Source: Bacteroidales bacterium (GTDB lineage: Bacteria; Bacteroidota; Bacteroidia; Bacteroidales; UBA932). Taken from it: 64,000 bases of DNA. Location of the stretch: assembly GCA_017447265.1 (NCBI GenBank), contig JAFSOA010000009.1, positions 32,922 to 96,921 of the forward strand, read 5' to 3'. Positions within the stretch are counted from its first letter, which is position 1. Every line of letters begins with the position of its first letter. The notes beneath the pieces were generated by a model. The model was given only the letters and a program-made list of their open reading frames with translations. It had not been told where the DNA came from and did no database searches. Of this stretch, positions 27,029-37,028 are shown in pieces. The translations under genes and the position numbers were made by a program.

Positions 27029-27766
27029 ATGAAAAAGAAAGCCCTCACCCTTCTGCTGGCCCTGGCATGGCTCGTGCTGTCCGGCGCGGGAAGCGCAGCC
27101 GCGCAGGATGACTATACCCTTTTCCGGGACGGAGCGGGCGAGGCGTCCCTCCTCTTCCGGGGGCACAAGGCTTTCGACTACAACATGCTCTATAACGGCA
27201 CGCCTTTCTGGACCAGTCCCCGCTACCTGCCCGGAACGGTGGTCTACAACGGCAAACATTATGACGGCATTGAGCTCAACATCGACGCGGCGCGGCAGGA
27301 GCTCATCGTGCGCATCGGAAAAGGCGTCTCCAACAAGGTGCTGAGCAATGAATTCGTGTCGGAGTTCTCGCTTGGCGGGCGGCGCTTCCTGAACCTGCAG
27401 CATCTGTATGGGGAGGCGGCGCCTTTCGGGTACTGGGAGGTGCTCTATGACGGGCGGAACAAGGTCGTGCGGCGCGTGACCAAGACCCTGGAACAGGATA
27501 TCGACGGCACCAAGCGCGACGAGACCCGTTTCGACGGCACTTACCGCCATGACGTCTATCAGAGTTTTCTTTATACCGAGAACTATTGCTATCTGAAAGA
27601 AGACGGCAGCATCGTTCCGGTCCGCCGCCGCAAGGACGTCCTCAAACTGCTTGACAAGACACAGCGGCGCGAAGCGCGCCGTCACATCCGTGCGATGGAA
27701 TCGACGAACCTGCTGCCCTTCGACCGCTACTTCGTGGAGGTGGTCCGTTACCTGGAATCGCGATGA
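27029..27766 (+). CDS. Secreted protein of unknown function, first gene of TonB operon
   Basis: I do not recognise a named family. The 245-residue product has a clear signal peptide (ALTLLLALAWLVLSGAGSAAAQ) and no lipobox, so it should be periplasmic or outer-membrane associated. The mature region looks beta-rich at first (FRGHKAFDYNMLYNGTPFWTSPRYLPGTV) and ends in a basic helical segment (DVLKLLDKTQRREARRHIR). It starts 6 nt after a -7 element, so the operon mRNA is probably leaderless. Its stop overlaps the start of the TonB-dependent receptor by 4 bp (ATGA). Tight coupling suggests it assists that receptor, for example in ligand capture or biogenesis, but this is inference. Confidence 0.85.
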   Translation: MKKKALTLLLALAWLVLSGAGSAAAQDDYTLFRDGAGEASLLFRGHKAFDYNMLYNGTPFWTSPRYLPGTVVYNGKHYDGIELNIDAARQELIVRIGKGVSNKVLSNEFVSEFSLGGRRFLNLQHLYGEAAPFGYWEVLYDGRNKVVRRVTKTLEQDIDGTKRDETRFDGTYRHDVYQSFLYTENYCYLKEDGSIVPVRRRKDVLKLLDKTQRREARRHIRAMESTNLLPFDRYFVEVVRYLESR

Positions 27767-30432
27767 AAAAGCTGACCCTTTTCCTGACCGTCATGGCTGC
27801 CCTCTGCTGCAGCCTCCCGCTCCGGGCCCAGCAGCCCGCCGGAACGGCCTTCGGCGTATACAAGGCCGGGGTCGACGAACTGATCCGCTTCATCCGCACG
27901 GAGTTTTCGCCCGACGTGTACTGCGTGCGCGACACCTCCGACCACAAGAACTACACGATACGCGTGCCCCGCGAGGAATTCCTGCAGCGGGCCTTTGAAG
28001 AACTCGAAGCCAACGGCTACACCATCACCCGCTACGACGGCAAGTATTTCATTGTCCGGGGCACGGACATCGCCACCCAGCTGCCCCCGGGCTATTTCGA
28101 CAGCCGCAAGCCCGTGGTGGACACGGCTTTCCAGAAATACCTGAGCGACCAGACCACGGTCATGACCTTCCAGAACAAGGTCTATGAGATCGGTGACCCG
28201 GACACCCGGCAGAAAGCCAGCAAAGCGACCGTGCGCGGCTACGTGCGCGACGTGTCGAGCGGCGAACCGCTGGTGGGCGTGTCGGTCTATCTCGACGACG
28301 GGAAATCCTATACCCAGACCGATGCCTACGGCTTCTACAAGCTGACCGTCCCGACGGGCCCGGGCAAGCTGGGTTTCAGCGGTTACTCGCTGGAAGACAT
28401 GAAGCTCGACCTGGTGGTCTACGGCGACGGCGCGCTCGACGTGGTGATGAAAGAGAAAGTCTTTACGCTCAAGGGCGCCGTGGTGACCTCCGAGAGCATG
28501 TCGCAGCACCGCACCCCGAAGATGGGCGTGGAGGTGGTGCGCATGAGCACCATCAAGAACGTGCCGGTGGTCTTCGGCGAAGCCGACGCCCTGAAGGTGG
28601 TCATGACCCTGCCGGGCGTCAAGTCGGTGGGCGAGGCGTCGGGCGGCTTCAACGTGCGCGGCGGCTCCACCGACCAGAACCTCATCCTCTTCAACGAAGG
28701 GACGATCTACAATCCGAACCACATGTTCGGCATCCTTTCGTCGTTCAACCCCGATGTGATCAACGACGTGGAGCTGTACAAGAGCTCGATTCCCGCGCAG
28801 TACGGCGGGCGCATCTCCTCGGTGCTGGAAGTCCGAAGCCGCGACGGCAACAGCAAGCGGGTGCAGGGATCCCTGGGCCTGGGTCTGCTCACGAGCCGCC
28901 TGCACCTCGAAGGACCGCTGGTGAAAGACCGCACCACCTTCATCCTGGGCGGCCGTACCACCTACTCGAACTGGATCTTCCGGCTGCTGCCCGCCAACAG
29001 CAGTTACCAGGGCGGCAAGGCTTCGTTCCAGGACGGGAACCTGGGCCTGACCCACAAGATCAACGATCGGAACACCCTTCATGCCTACGGCTATTATTCG
29101 CGCGACAAGTTCAGCTTCAGCAACGACACGACCTTCCGCTACCGCAATATCAACGGGGCGCTGAAATGGCACAGCATTTTCAACGACCGGCACTCGATGA
29201 CCTTCACCGCGGGCTATGACAGTTATCACTACGGGATTGAAGACACGTTCAACAGCCACGCGGCCTACAAGCTCAACACGGGGGTGGACCAGTATTTCGC
29301 CAAACTGAACTTCAAGTCCTCGCTCAGCAACGCGCACACCTTCACCTACGGCTTCAACGCCACGTTCTACGACCTCAATCCGGGTTCCCTGATGCCGGTG
29401 GGCGATTCGTCGCTGGTGCAGGGGAACACGCTGGACCGGGAGCGGGCCCTCGAAGCCGCGCTCTATGTGAGCGACACCTGGATCGTGAACGAACATCTTT
29501 CGCTGGAGGCGGGCTTGCGCTGGTCGCAGTTCCTGCGCAAGGGCAACACGCGCTTCCACGGCGGGCCGGAATTCCGCCTGTCGGGCAAATATTCCTTCAA
29601 TGATGTCACCAGCGTCAAGGCAGGCTTCAACACGATGCGGCAGTACATCCACATGATCTCCAACAGCATCAACGTGTCGCCCACCGACAGCTGGCGCCTG
29701 GCCAGTGACCAGCTCCGTCCCCAGACCGGCTGGCAGGCCGCCGCGGGCGTCTACCGTACGCTGTTCGACAATACCCTCGACCTCTCGCTCGAAGCCTACT
29801 ACAAGCGGGTCAAGCATTTCATCGATTACAAGAGCGGTGCGGTGCTCGTGATGAACCCCAACCTGGCCGACGACCTCATCGAGACGGAAAACCGTTCTTA
29901 CGGGGTGGAGTTCATGGCGAAGAAGTCGGTCGGCAAGCTGAACGGCTGGATTTCCTATACGTATTCCCGCTCGCGCCTGCGCGAGATGGAAGACCGCGGC
30001 ATCAACACCATCAACGGCGGAGACTGGTACAACGCACCCTATGACAAGCCGCACGACGTGAAGGTGGTGGCCAACTACAAATTCACCCACCGCTACAGCA
30101 TCTCGGCCAATCTCGATTACGCCACGGGCCGTCCCGTCACCATCCCGGTGGGCCGCTACATCTACCAGAACGGCATGCGCCTGGTCTACTCCGAGCGCAA
30201 CGGCTACCGCATCCCCGACTATTTCCGCCTCGACCTGGCCCTGATCATCGAGCCGAGCCACTACCTGAAGAAACTGACCCACATGTCCTTCACCATCGGC
30301 TGCTACAACGTCACCGGCCGCAAGAACCCGTACTCCGTGTACTACACCACCGACGGCGGCTCGATCAACGGGCACATGCTGAGCGTCTTCGCCACCCAGA
30401 TCCCCTATATCAACTTCAATCTGAAATTCTGA
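27763..30432 (+). CDS. TonB-dependent receptor with STN and carboxypeptidase-like domains
   Basis: This 889-residue outer-membrane transporter has a signal peptide ending in LRAQQ. A region of about 30-100 (VDELIRFIRTEF, FEELEANGYTITRYDGKYFIVRG) resembles a secretin/TonB short N-terminal (STN) domain. A carboxypeptidase-regulatory-like beta domain follows (about 148-230, VRGYVRDVSSGEPLVGVSVYLD). The plug comes next (MTLPGVKSVGEASGGFNVRGG near 285-305), then the beta-barrel. STN domains often signal to FecR/sigma pairs, but none is nearby. It is followed with a 1-bp overlap by a DUF4249 lipoprotein, a standard partner in Bacteroidota. The substrate is unknown. Confidence 0.92.
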   Translation: MKKLTLFLTVMAALCCSLPLRAQQPAGTAFGVYKAGVDELIRFIRTEFSPDVYCVRDTSDHKNYTIRVPREEFLQRAFEELEANGYTITRYDGKYFIVRGTDIATQLPPGYFDSRKPVVDTAFQKYLSDQTTVMTFQNKVYEIGDPDTRQKASKATVRGYVRDVSSGEPLVGVSVYLDDGKSYTQTDAYGFYKLTVPTGPGKLGFSGYSLEDMKLDLVVYGDGALDVVMKEKVFTLKGAVVTSESMSQHRTPKMGVEVVRMSTIKNVPVVFGEADALKVVMTLPGVKSVGEASGGFNVRGGSTDQNLILFNEGTIYNPNHMFGILSSFNPDVINDVELYKSSIPAQYGGRISSVLEVRSRDGNSKRVQGSLGLGLLTSRLHLEGPLVKDRTTFILGGRTTYSNWIFRLLPANSSYQGGKASFQDGNLGLTHKINDRNTLHAYGYYSRDKFSFSNDTTFRYRNINGALKWHSIFNDRHSMTFTAGYDSYHYGIEDTFNSHAAYKLNTGVDQYFAKLNFKSSLSNAHTFTYGFNATFYDLNPGSLMPVGDSSLVQGNTLDRERALEAALYVSDTWIVNEHLSLEAGLRWSQFLRKGNTRFHGGPEFRLSGKYSFNDVTSVKAGFNTMRQYIHMISNSINVSPTDSWRLASDQLRPQTGWQAAAGVYRTLFDNTLDLSLEAYYKRVKHFIDYKSGAVLVMNPNLADDLIETENRSYGVEFMAKKSVGKLNGWISYTYSRSRLREMEDRGINTINGGDWYNAPYDKPHDVKVVANYKFTHRYSISANLDYATGRPVTIPVGRYIYQNGMRLVYSERNGYRIPDYFRLDLALIIEPSHYLKKLTHMSFTIGCYNVTGRKNPYSVYYTTDGGSINGHMLSVFATQIPYINFNLKF

Positions 30433-31631
30433 TGAAAAAGCGCTGGTTTGTTCTTCTCTTTATGGCTGTCGCCGCCGCCGTGGGGTCGTGCGTCTACGAT
30501 TTCGACCCGCAGATCGACGGGGAGGGCGGCTACATGATCGTGGAAGGCAACATCGTCATCGGGGAAATCAGCCCGATCCGGCTCAGCTACTCCTGGTCGC
30601 TGGTCGATACCCTCGCCACGCAGGACGCGGAGCGCATGCGCATCCTCTATCAGAGCAAGATGCATGTGGAAGACAGCAACGGCGGACGCTACGAGAACGA
30701 CGGTCTCGCTTCCACCCTTTCCGGCATTGTCGGCGGCTCTCCCACCGGCTATTTCGACATGCGGGATGCCGATCCCTCGCTGGAATACCGCCTGGTGATC
30801 GAAAATGCCAACGGCACCTACGCCTCAGCCTGGGCCCGGGCCCTGTCGCCGGGGCAGATCGACAGCCTTTCCTACGAGATCAACCCGGACAAAACGCTGC
30901 TGAGCATCTGCGTGTCGACCCATTCGGACAATACGGAGCCCAGCTTCTACCAGTGGAAAGTGGATGAAACCTGGGAATACCACGCCGAGACACCGGCCGC
31001 CTACAAATATCTCTATACAGGCGATGTCGACGGCGAGGTCGTGCCCCTGCCGGACAGCGAGAGCACCTACCGCTGCTGGACGGGGTCTTCCCGTTCCGAG
31101 ATCATGACCGCCAGCTCGGAAGGTCTTTCGGAGGACCGCCTGGTGAACCATAAGCTCTATTCCGTCGGCAACCGCGACCAGCGCATCAGCGTCGTCTACC
31201 AGCCGCAGGTCTTGCAGATGCGGATCACGGAAGAGGCGTACCGCTACTGGGAGCAGATGGACCGCAACGGCCAGGATGTGGGCGGCCTGTTCTCGCCCGA
31301 GCCCTCGGAACTGCGCGGCAATGTGGTCAACGTGAACGATCCGTCGGAACTGGTGCTGGGCTATGTGGGCGTGACGACGGTCACGCGCTCGTCCATGTAC
31401 GTGATCAACAATATTACCCGTTTTTACCGCCATTCCCGGACGAACCATATCCTCGACACCCTGAACAACCCGGCCGATTACCTGGACGCCTATCTGGTAG
31501 GTAAACGGCCCACCTACGACATTTGGAATGACACAGGCAAGTGGATAGGCTACGAATGGTGGCCCGTGAGCTGCGTGGACTGCCGCATGATGGGCGGGAC
31601 GACGCGACGTCCGCCTGAATGGCCGCTTTAA
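30432..31631 (+). CDS. DUF4249-type lipoprotein, TonB receptor partner
   Basis: The 399-residue protein has a lipoprotein signal (FVLLFMAVAAAVGSC, Cys near residue 17). It opens with VYDFDPQIDGEGGYMIVEGNIV, typical of the DUF4249 family that accompanies TonB-dependent receptors. Only a few cysteines occur in the mature chain, including a C-terminal SCVDCR cluster that is common in the family. It probably sits on the outer membrane surface and helps capture or deliver ligand. It shares one base with the receptor stop and precedes the MG2-like gene by 6 bp. The substrate is not known. Confidence 0.85.
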   Translation: MKKRWFVLLFMAVAAAVGSCVYDFDPQIDGEGGYMIVEGNIVIGEISPIRLSYSWSLVDTLATQDAERMRILYQSKMHVEDSNGGRYENDGLASTLSGIVGGSPTGYFDMRDADPSLEYRLVIENANGTYASAWARALSPGQIDSLSYEINPDKTLLSICVSTHSDNTEPSFYQWKVDETWEYHAETPAAYKYLYTGDVDGEVVPLPDSESTYRCWTGSSRSEIMTASSEGLSEDRLVNHKLYSVGNRDQRISVVYQPQVLQMRITEEAYRYWEQMDRNGQDVGGLFSPEPSELRGNVVNVNDPSELVLGYVGVTTVTRSSMYVINNITRFYRHSRTNHILDTLNNPADYLDAYLVGKRPTYDIWNDTGKWIGYEWWPVSCVDCRMMGGTTRRPPEWPL

Positions 31632-31637
31632 TGGCTG

Positions 31638-33350
31638 ATGAAAAGCATGACGATGAAAAAGATACTCTTGCTGTTGACGGTGCTGCTGGCCGTGACGGTC
31701 CCGGCCCAGGACCGGGTGGTGGAACGGACCTACCTGACCACCGACCGGGATGTCTATGTGGCGGGCGAGACCCTCTGGTATTCCGCTTTCTGCCTCAATG
31801 CGTCGAAAGGCACGCTGTCGACCGTGAGCAGTGTGGCGTATGTAGAGCTGCACGACGCGGAAAAGATGGTGGCTTCGGGCAAGGTGGCGCTCCTCGGCGG
31901 GCGCGGCGCCGGGCACTTGTCCCTTCCGGGCTCGCTGCCGACGGGCAATTACCGGCTGGTGGCCTATACGGCGCAGAACCGCGCCGAGCGCGGCTACGAC
32001 TACAACGGCCTGGCCTCCAAGACGGTGTCGGTGTTCAATGTGTTTTCGGGCGAGCGGGTGAAGGACGGGGTCGAGATGCTGGCGCCGGAGGAGTATGAGC
32101 GATGCAGGAACCAGTCCGGCATGACAAGCGACATTCCGGGCCAAGACCCGGCAACGCTGCACATTGTCTGCCGGGATGGCGTGCTGGAACTGACCAACAA
32201 CGGCGCTTCCGCAGCAACGCTGAGCCTCTCGGTGACCCATGACGACGGCTTCGCCGCCAACGGCAACCCGACCATCGCCGATTTCACAGCGAAGGCCCGC
32301 CGCGTCGGTCCGAAATCCTTCGACAACAGCATTCTGCCCGAATATGAAGGCGAGATCATCCACGGACATATCAGCGGCTTCAGCGAGGAAATGATGCCCA
32401 AGCTGGCGGGCAAGTTTGCCTTCATCTCCACCCCTTCCACGAAATCTGACGTCTACTCTTCGGTCATCGGTCCGGACGGCAAGGTGGCTTTCTTCACGGG
32501 CAACATCTACGGCACGAAGGAATATATCTGCGAAATTGAGGGCATAGATCCTTCGCTCAACTGTTTCATCGAGCTGGAATCGCCCTTTGTCAACGCGCGG
32601 GTCGCCGCCCCGGAAAAACTGCGCATGAGCGAATCCCTGCGCGAGCCGCTTCTGGCGCGCAGCGTGGCCATGCAGATCGAGCGCCATTTTACGAGCGACA
32701 CGCTGCTCGACCCTTTGAGTGTGCGTCAGTGCGGGCTTTTCGGGAACCATGAGATCGTCTATGTCCTGGACGACTACACCCGCTTCACCACCATGGAAGA
32801 GGTGCTCATCGAATTCGTCTCGGAGATGCGCGCCCGCCGCCGGAGCGACGGTTCCCGGGATATCCAGATCCGGCTCGACAACGGCACCCTTCCGTACTTC
32901 TCCTCGATGCCGACCCTGATGCTGCTCGACGGTGTGCCGGTATTCGATCAGCAGAAGATTATGGACTACGATCCGCTCCTGGTGGAGTCCATCCACATCT
33001 ATCCGCAGACCTATTATATCGGAAGCCGTTCGTACGAGGGCATCGCCAATTTCGTGACCTACAAGCACAACCTGCCCGGCTTCCAGTTCGGCGGCAACGT
33101 GCGTGTGGTCGATTTCCAGGGCGTCTCGTGGCCTACATCGTTCACGGGCCAGGCCCTGCGCGACGAGGAAGGCTATCCCGATTACCGCCAGACCATCTAC
33201 TGGCATCCGCTGCTGACGCTGGCGCCCGGACAGACCCTGGTGATTCCTTGCAAGCTGCCCGATTACAAGGGTGGTTTCAAAGTCTGGCTGGAGGGTCTTT
33301 CGGCCGACGGAACGCCGCTTCACGCGGAAACTTCTTTCTCCACGAAATAA
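31638..33350 (+). CDS. Secreted MG2-like protein, last gene of the TonB operon
   Basis: The 570-residue product (565 if it starts at the ATG at 31653) has a signal peptide (KKILLLLTVLLAVTVPAQ). Its N-terminal beta domain, RTYLTTDRDVYVAGETLWYSAFC, is like the MG2 fold of alpha-2-macroglobulins and is frequent in proteins paired with TonB receptors. The C-terminal half has a plug-like stretch (TLMLLDGVPVFDQQKIMDYDPLLVESIHIY) similar to a receptor plug but with no barrel behind it. It may act as a periplasmic or surface accessory of the receptor. At 32131-32154 its coding sequence contains a degenerate copy of the short palindromic repeat, encoding DIPGQDPAT. Confidence 0.8.
   Translation: MKSMTMKKILLLLTVLLAVTVPAQDRVVERTYLTTDRDVYVAGETLWYSAFCLNASKGTLSTVSSVAYVELHDAEKMVASGKVALLGGRGAGHLSLPGSLPTGNYRLVAYTAQNRAERGYDYNGLASKTVSVFNVFSGERVKDGVEMLAPEEYERCRNQSGMTSDIPGQDPATLHIVCRDGVLELTNNGASAATLSLSVTHDDGFAANGNPTIADFTAKARRVGPKSFDNSILPEYEGEIIHGHISGFSEEMMPKLAGKFAFISTPSTKSDVYSSVIGPDGKVAFFTGNIYGTKEYICEIEGIDPSLNCFIELESPFVNARVAAPEKLRMSESLREPLLARSVAMQIERHFTSDTLLDPLSVRQCGLFGNHEIVYVLDDYTRFTTMEEVLIEFVSEMRARRRSDGSRDIQIRLDNGTLPYFSSMPTLMLLDGVPVFDQQKIMDYDPLLVESIHIYPQTYYIGSRSYEGIANFVTYKHNLPGFQFGGNVRVVDFQGVSWPTSFTGQALRDEEGYPDYRQTIYWHPLLTLAPGQTLVIPCKLPDYKGGFKVWLEGLSADGTPLHAETSFSTK
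32133..32154. repeat. Degenerate palindromic repeat inside a coding sequence
   Basis: ATTCCGG is followed, after about eight bases, by CCGGCAA instead of CCGGAAT. The reading frame stays open and reads through it. It resembles the intergenic copies at 13953, 19984 and 48193, so it may be an old insertion. Confidence 0.45.
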
Positions 33351-33390
33351 ATTTTGTGCAAAACTTGTTGGTAGTTAGGAATTTTTGTCC

Positions 33391-33398
33391 TATCTTTG
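33391..33398 (+). promoter_or_regulatory. str operon promoter
   Basis: TATCTTTG matches the -7 consensus exactly. A TTG at 33368-33370 lies 20 nt upstream, the usual spacing for the Bacteroidota -33 element. The leader to rpsL is about 50 nt. Confidence 0.75.
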
Positions 33399-33452
33399 CA
33401 ACCCCGCAAAAAGCGGGAACATAAAACATAAATCAAAGATTTACAAGTATTT

Positions 33453-33845
33453 ATGCCCACAATTCAACAATTAGTTCGCAAAGGACGCGAGGTTATCGTC
33501 GAAAAGAGCAAATCTCGCGCGCTGGATGCTTGCCCTCAGCGGCGCGGTGTCTGTGTCCGTGTGTACACGACCACGCCTAAGAAGCCGAACTCCGCGATGC
33601 GTAAAGTCGCGCGTGTCCGTCTTACCAACCAGAAAGAGGTCAATGCATACATCCCCGGCGAGGGCCACAACCTTCAGGAACACAGCATCGTGCTGGTTCG
33701 TGGCGGTCGTGTCAAGGACCTTCCGGGTGTTCGTTACCACATCCTTAGGGGCGCATTGGATACCGCTGGCGTTGAGGGACGTACCCAGAGTCGTTCTCTC
33801 TACGGCGCCAAACGGCCGAAGAAAGCCAAAGCCGCTAAGAAGTAA
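33453..33845 (+). CDS. rpsL: Small ribosomal subunit protein uS12
   Basis: The 130-residue S12 lies near the decoding centre of the 30S subunit. It has the expected motifs [20 protein letters not shown] and [14 protein letters not shown]. The lysines in PKKPNSA and RVKDLPG, where streptomycin resistance substitutions usually fall, are present in the wild-type form. It opens the rpsL-rpsG-fusA-rpsJ operon behind a clear promoter. The start gives the normal family N-terminus ([12 protein letters not shown]). Confidence 0.98.
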   Translation: MPTIQQLVRKGREVIVEKSKSRALDACPQRRGVCVRVYTTTPKKPNSAMRKVARVRLTNQKEVNAYIPGEGHNLQEHSIVLVRGGRVKDLPGVRYHILRGALDTAGVEGRTQSRSLYGAKRPKKAKAAKK

Positions 33846-33870
33846 TTCACCTATTTAAATTCTTACAAAA

Positions 33871-34347
33871 ATGAGAAAAACGAAGCCTAAAAAGAGGATT
33901 CTACTTCCTGATCCTAAGTTTCACGATGTACAGGTTACCCGTTTCGTGAACAATCTTATGTTGCAGGGGAAGAAGAGTATCGCGTATTCTATTTTTTACG
34001 ATGCCATCGATATCATCGGCGAGAAGATGAAAGATTCTGAACAGGCTCCTATCGATATTTGGAAGAAGGCGCTCGAAAACGTCACCCCGCAGGTCGAGGT
34101 GAAGAGCCGTCGTGTCGGCGGTGCCAACTTCCAGGTCCCTATGGAGGTACGTCCGGAAAGAAAGATCTCCCTTTCGATGAAGAACATGATTGTCTTCGCC
34201 CGCAAGCGTTCCGGCCACTCCATGGCGGAGAAACTGGCTGCAGAGATCATGGCTGCATACAACAACGAAGGTGCAGCATTCAAGAGAAAAGAGGATATGC
34301 ACAGAATGGCAGAGGCCAACAAGGCGTTTGCCCACTTCCGTTTCTAA
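33871..34347 (+). CDS. rpsG: Small ribosomal subunit protein uS7
   Basis: The 158-residue S7 nucleates assembly of the 30S head and contacts the E-site tRNA. It starts [17 protein letters not shown], has [25 protein letters not shown] in the middle and ends [12 protein letters not shown]. Size and order after rpsL are standard. It is 25 bp downstream of rpsL and 21 bp ahead of fusA in the same operon. Confidence 0.98.
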   Translation: MRKTKPKKRILLPDPKFHDVQVTRFVNNLMLQGKKSIAYSIFYDAIDIIGEKMKDSEQAPIDIWKKALENVTPQVEVKSRRVGGANFQVPMEVRPERKISLSMKNMIVFARKRSGHSMAEKLAAEIMAAYNNEGAAFKRKEDMHRMAEANKAFAHFRF

Positions 34348-34368
34348 TCTGCTTTTGATTCTGCGCAA

Positions 34369-36489
34369 ATGGCAAGAGACCTTACATATACGCGCAATAT
34401 CGGTATCATGGCGCACATTGATGCCGGTAAGACCACCACGTCCGAACGCATCCTCTATTATACGGGCAAGACCCACAAGATCGGAGAGGTGCATGAAGGC
34501 GCTGCTACCATGGACTGGATGGTTCAGGAGCAGGAGCGTGGCATTACCATCACGTCGGCCGCTACCACGGCCTTCTGGCATTACAATGGCGCTCAGTACC
34601 AGATCAATCTGATCGACACGCCGGGTCACGTGGACTTTACGGTCGAAGTCGAGCGTTCGCTCCGTGTTTTGGACGGAACGATCGCCACTTTCTGTGCTGT
34701 GGGCCGTGTGCAGCCGCAGTCGGAGACGGTCTGGCGTCAGGCGGACAAATATCATGTCCCGAAGATCGCCTACGTCAACAAGATGGATCGCACCGGTGCG
34801 GACTTTCTTGCCGTTGTCGAAGATATCCATGAAAAATTGGGCGCCCGCGCCATTCCGATCTGTCTCCCCATCGGTGCCGAAGATCATTTCGAAGGCATCG
34901 TGGACCTGATCGCCAAGAAGGCCTACTACTACGACGGCAACAGCAAGGAACTCGTCAATTATGAGGAGCGACCGATTCCCGCCGACATGGTGGCCGAGGT
35001 GGAGGAGTGGAGAGGAAAACTCATCGAGTCTGTCGCCGAATACAACGACGAGATTCTCGAAAAGTTCTTTGACGATCCCGACTCGATCTCCGATCAGGAG
35101 ATTATCGACGCACTCCGGGAAGCGACCATCGACATGGCCGTCGTTCCGACCTGCTGCGGTTCGTCGTTCAAGAACAAAGGTGTCCAGTTCCTGCTCGATG
35201 CCGTGATGCGTTACCTGCCTTCGCCGCTCGACAAAGGCAGCATCCACGGTACGGATCCGCGCCACGACCAGGAGGTCGAGCGCAAGCCGATGGCCAGCGA
35301 ACCTTTCTGCGGTCTGGTCTTCAAGATCGCCACAGATCCCTTCGTCGGCCGCCTGGCCTTCATTCGTGCCTACTCGGGCCATCTCGATGCAGGCCATCAG
35401 GTGCTCAATACCCGTTCCGGCAAGAAAGAGCGGGTGGTCCGCCTTTATCAGATGCACTCCAACAAGCAGAACCCCATCGAGTTCGTCGAGGCGGGTGATA
35501 TCTGCGCCGCCGTGGGTTTCAAGGAACTCCGCACCGGTGACACGATCTGCGAGGAGAGCCATCCGATCGTCCTCGAATCGATCAGCTTCCCCGATCCTGT
35601 GATCGGTATCGCGGTCGAGCCGAAGACGCAGCAGGACCTCGAGCGCCTGGGCATTGCGTTGAGCAAGCTTTCCGAAGAGGACCCTACCTTCACTGTCCAG
35701 ACGAACCAGGACACGGGCCAGACGATCATCAGCGGTATGGGCGAGCTTCATCTCGACATCATCGTGGACCGTCTGCGTCGCGAGTTCAACGTGGAGATCA
35801 ACCAGGGTGCGCCCCAGGTCAACTACAAGGAAGCCGTCACCAAGGCTTACCAGCACCGTCAGGTGTTCCGCAAGCAGACGGGCGGCCGTGGCAAGTTCGC
35901 CGACATCGTGGTCGAAATCGGCCCGGTCGACGAAGGTGTCACCGGACTCCAGTTCGTGGACGAGGTCAAGGGCGGAAACATTCCGAAGGAATTCATTCCT
36001 GCGGTCGAAAAAGGTTTCCGTTCCGCCATGGACAACGGCGTGCTTTGCGGTTGCCCGATGACTTCGCTGAAGGTACGCCTGCTCGACGGCAGCTTCCACC
36101 CGGTCGATTCCGACGCCCTCTCGTTCGAGATCTGCGCCCGCGTCGCGTTCCGCAACGCCCTGCGCAAATGCGGACCGGTGCTCATGGAACCGATCATGTC
36201 GCTGGAAGTGGTGACCCCCGAAGATTACATGGGCGATGTGGTGGGCGACCTCAACCGCCGCCGCGGCCAGATCGTCGACATGGACTCCAAGGGCAACGCC
36301 CGCATCGTGAAGGCAAAAGTTCCGCTAGCAGAGCAGTTTGGATATGTGACGGTTCTCCGTACCCTGACCTCCGGCCGTGCCACGAGCACCATGGAATTCT
36401 CCCACTATGCGGAGGTTCCGGCGAACCTGGCCAAGGAGATCATCGACAAGCACGGCGGACCGCGCAAGTATTCAGATGATGATGAGTAA
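34369..36489 (+). CDS. fusA: Elongation factor G
   Basis: EF-G is the GTPase that translocates mRNA and tRNAs on the ribosome; the 706-residue protein is full length. G1 is AHIDAGKTT at residues 15-23, switch I includes [12 protein letters not shown] near 57, G3 is DTPGHVDF at 83-90, and G4 is NKMD. Residues 111-114 read VGRV where the usual sequence is VGGV; I have not judged whether that glycine to arginine change matters. Domains II to V follow in order, with the C-terminal [24 protein letters not shown]. It is the third gene of the str operon; tuf does not follow. Confidence 0.97.
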   Translation: MARDLTYTRNIGIMAHIDAGKTTTSERILYYTGKTHKIGEVHEGAATMDWMVQEQERGITITSAATTAFWHYNGAQYQINLIDTPGHVDFTVEVERSLRVLDGTIATFCAVGRVQPQSETVWRQADKYHVPKIAYVNKMDRTGADFLAVVEDIHEKLGARAIPICLPIGAEDHFEGIVDLIAKKAYYYDGNSKELVNYEERPIPADMVAEVEEWRGKLIESVAEYNDEILEKFFDDPDSISDQEIIDALREATIDMAVVPTCCGSSFKNKGVQFLLDAVMRYLPSPLDKGSIHGTDPRHDQEVERKPMASEPFCGLVFKIATDPFVGRLAFIRAYSGHLDAGHQVLNTRSGKKERVVRLYQMHSNKQNPIEFVEAGDICAAVGFKELRTGDTICEESHPIVLESISFPDPVIGIAVEPKTQQDLERLGIALSKLSEEDPTFTVQTNQDTGQTIISGMGELHLDIIVDRLRREFNVEINQGAPQVNYKEAVTKAYQHRQVFRKQTGGRGKFADIVVEIGPVDEGVTGLQFVDEVKGGNIPKEFIPAVEKGFRSAMDNGVLCGCPMTSLKVRLLDGSFHPVDSDALSFEICARVAFRNALRKCGPVLMEPIMSLEVVTPEDYMGDVVGDLNRRRGQIVDMDSKGNARIVKAKVPLAEQFGYVTVLRTLTSGRATSTMEFSHYAEVPANLAKEIIDKHGGPRKYSDDDE

Positions 36490-36509
36490 AATTGTTAAAA
36501 TTTAGTATA

Positions 36510-36815
36510 ATGAGCCAGAAAATCAGAATTAAACTCAAATCTTACGACCACGCGTTGGTTGACAAGTCGGCCGACAAGATCGTCAAGACGGTGCAGGCTA
36601 CCGGTGCTGTCGTCAGCGGCCCGATTCCCCTTCCGACCGACAAGAAGATCTTTACGGTGAACCGTTCGACCTTCGTCAACAAGAAGGCACGTGAGCAGTT
36701 TGAACTCAATTCTTTCCGTCGCCTCCTGGACATCCACAACTCTTCCCCGAAGACGGTGGACGCCCTCATGAAACTGGAACTTCCCAGTGGCGTCGAGGTT
36801 GAGATTAAAGTGTAA
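36510..36815 (+). CDS. rpsJ: Small ribosomal subunit protein uS10
   Basis: S10 is a 30S head protein that also serves as NusE in transcription antitermination. The 101-residue sequence starts [18 protein letters not shown] and contains [27 protein letters not shown], the family core. The ATG at 36510 is preferred over in-frame codons at 36492 because it gives the family start. It lies 20 bp after fusA. In many Bacteroidales the S10 cluster (rplC onward) follows directly, but here a terminator and a tRNA come next, so the operon has been cut at this point. Confidence 0.97.
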   Translation: MSQKIRIKLKSYDHALVDKSADKIVKTVQATGAVVSGPIPLPTDKKIFTVNRSTFVNKKAREQFELNSFRRLLDIHNSSPKTVDALMKLELPSGVEVEIKV

Positions 36816-36826
36816 GAATAGAAAAG

Positions 36827-36855
36827 TTGCCGGGCCCAAGGCCCGGCAAACTTTA
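36827..36855 (+). terminator. str operon terminator
   Basis: TTGCCGGGCC (36827-36836) pairs perfectly with GGCCCGGCAA (36840-36849) over a 3-nt loop, 12 nt after the rpsJ stop. The T-tract is weak (ACTTTACC). Further GC-rich inverted repeats, GCGGCTGCAGCCGC and TGGGGCAGAGCCCCA, fill the spacer before the tRNA. Confidence 0.65.
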
Positions 36856-36953
36856 CCTAGTGCGGCTGCAGCCGCTAGCGAAGGCCGTTGAGATGGCCTT
36901 GTGTAATAGCAGGCCGGAGCGGCAGGGTTTGGGGCAGAGCCCCAGTAAACGCA

Positions 36954-37027
36954 GGTCCCTTAGCTCAGTCGGTCAGAGCAGCGGACTCATAATCCGTGGG
37001 TCGCAGGTTCAAGTCCTGCAGGGACCA
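36954..37027 (+). tRNA. tRNA with CAT anticodon (elongator Met or Ile2)
   Basis: The 74 nt fold as a standard cloverleaf. The acceptor arm GGTCCCT pairs with AGGGACC, with discriminator A and no encoded CCA. The D arm is GCTC/GAGC, the anticodon arm GCGGA-CTCATAA-TCCGT, and the T arm GCAGG-TTCAAGT-CCTGC. The anticodon CAT can belong to elongator methionine or to isoleucine-2, in which C34 becomes lysidine. The CCCTTAGCTCAG start and GGTCGCAGGTTCAAGTCC region resemble bacterial Ile2 more, but I cannot decide without a comparison. Confidence 0.93.
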
Positions 37028-37028
37028 C

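Noticed and set aside
27748-33323. Long open frames on the minus strand opposite the TonB operon
   Set aside because: They are antisense to a receptor and its partner genes with clear signal peptides and domains. The antisense products have no recognisable features.
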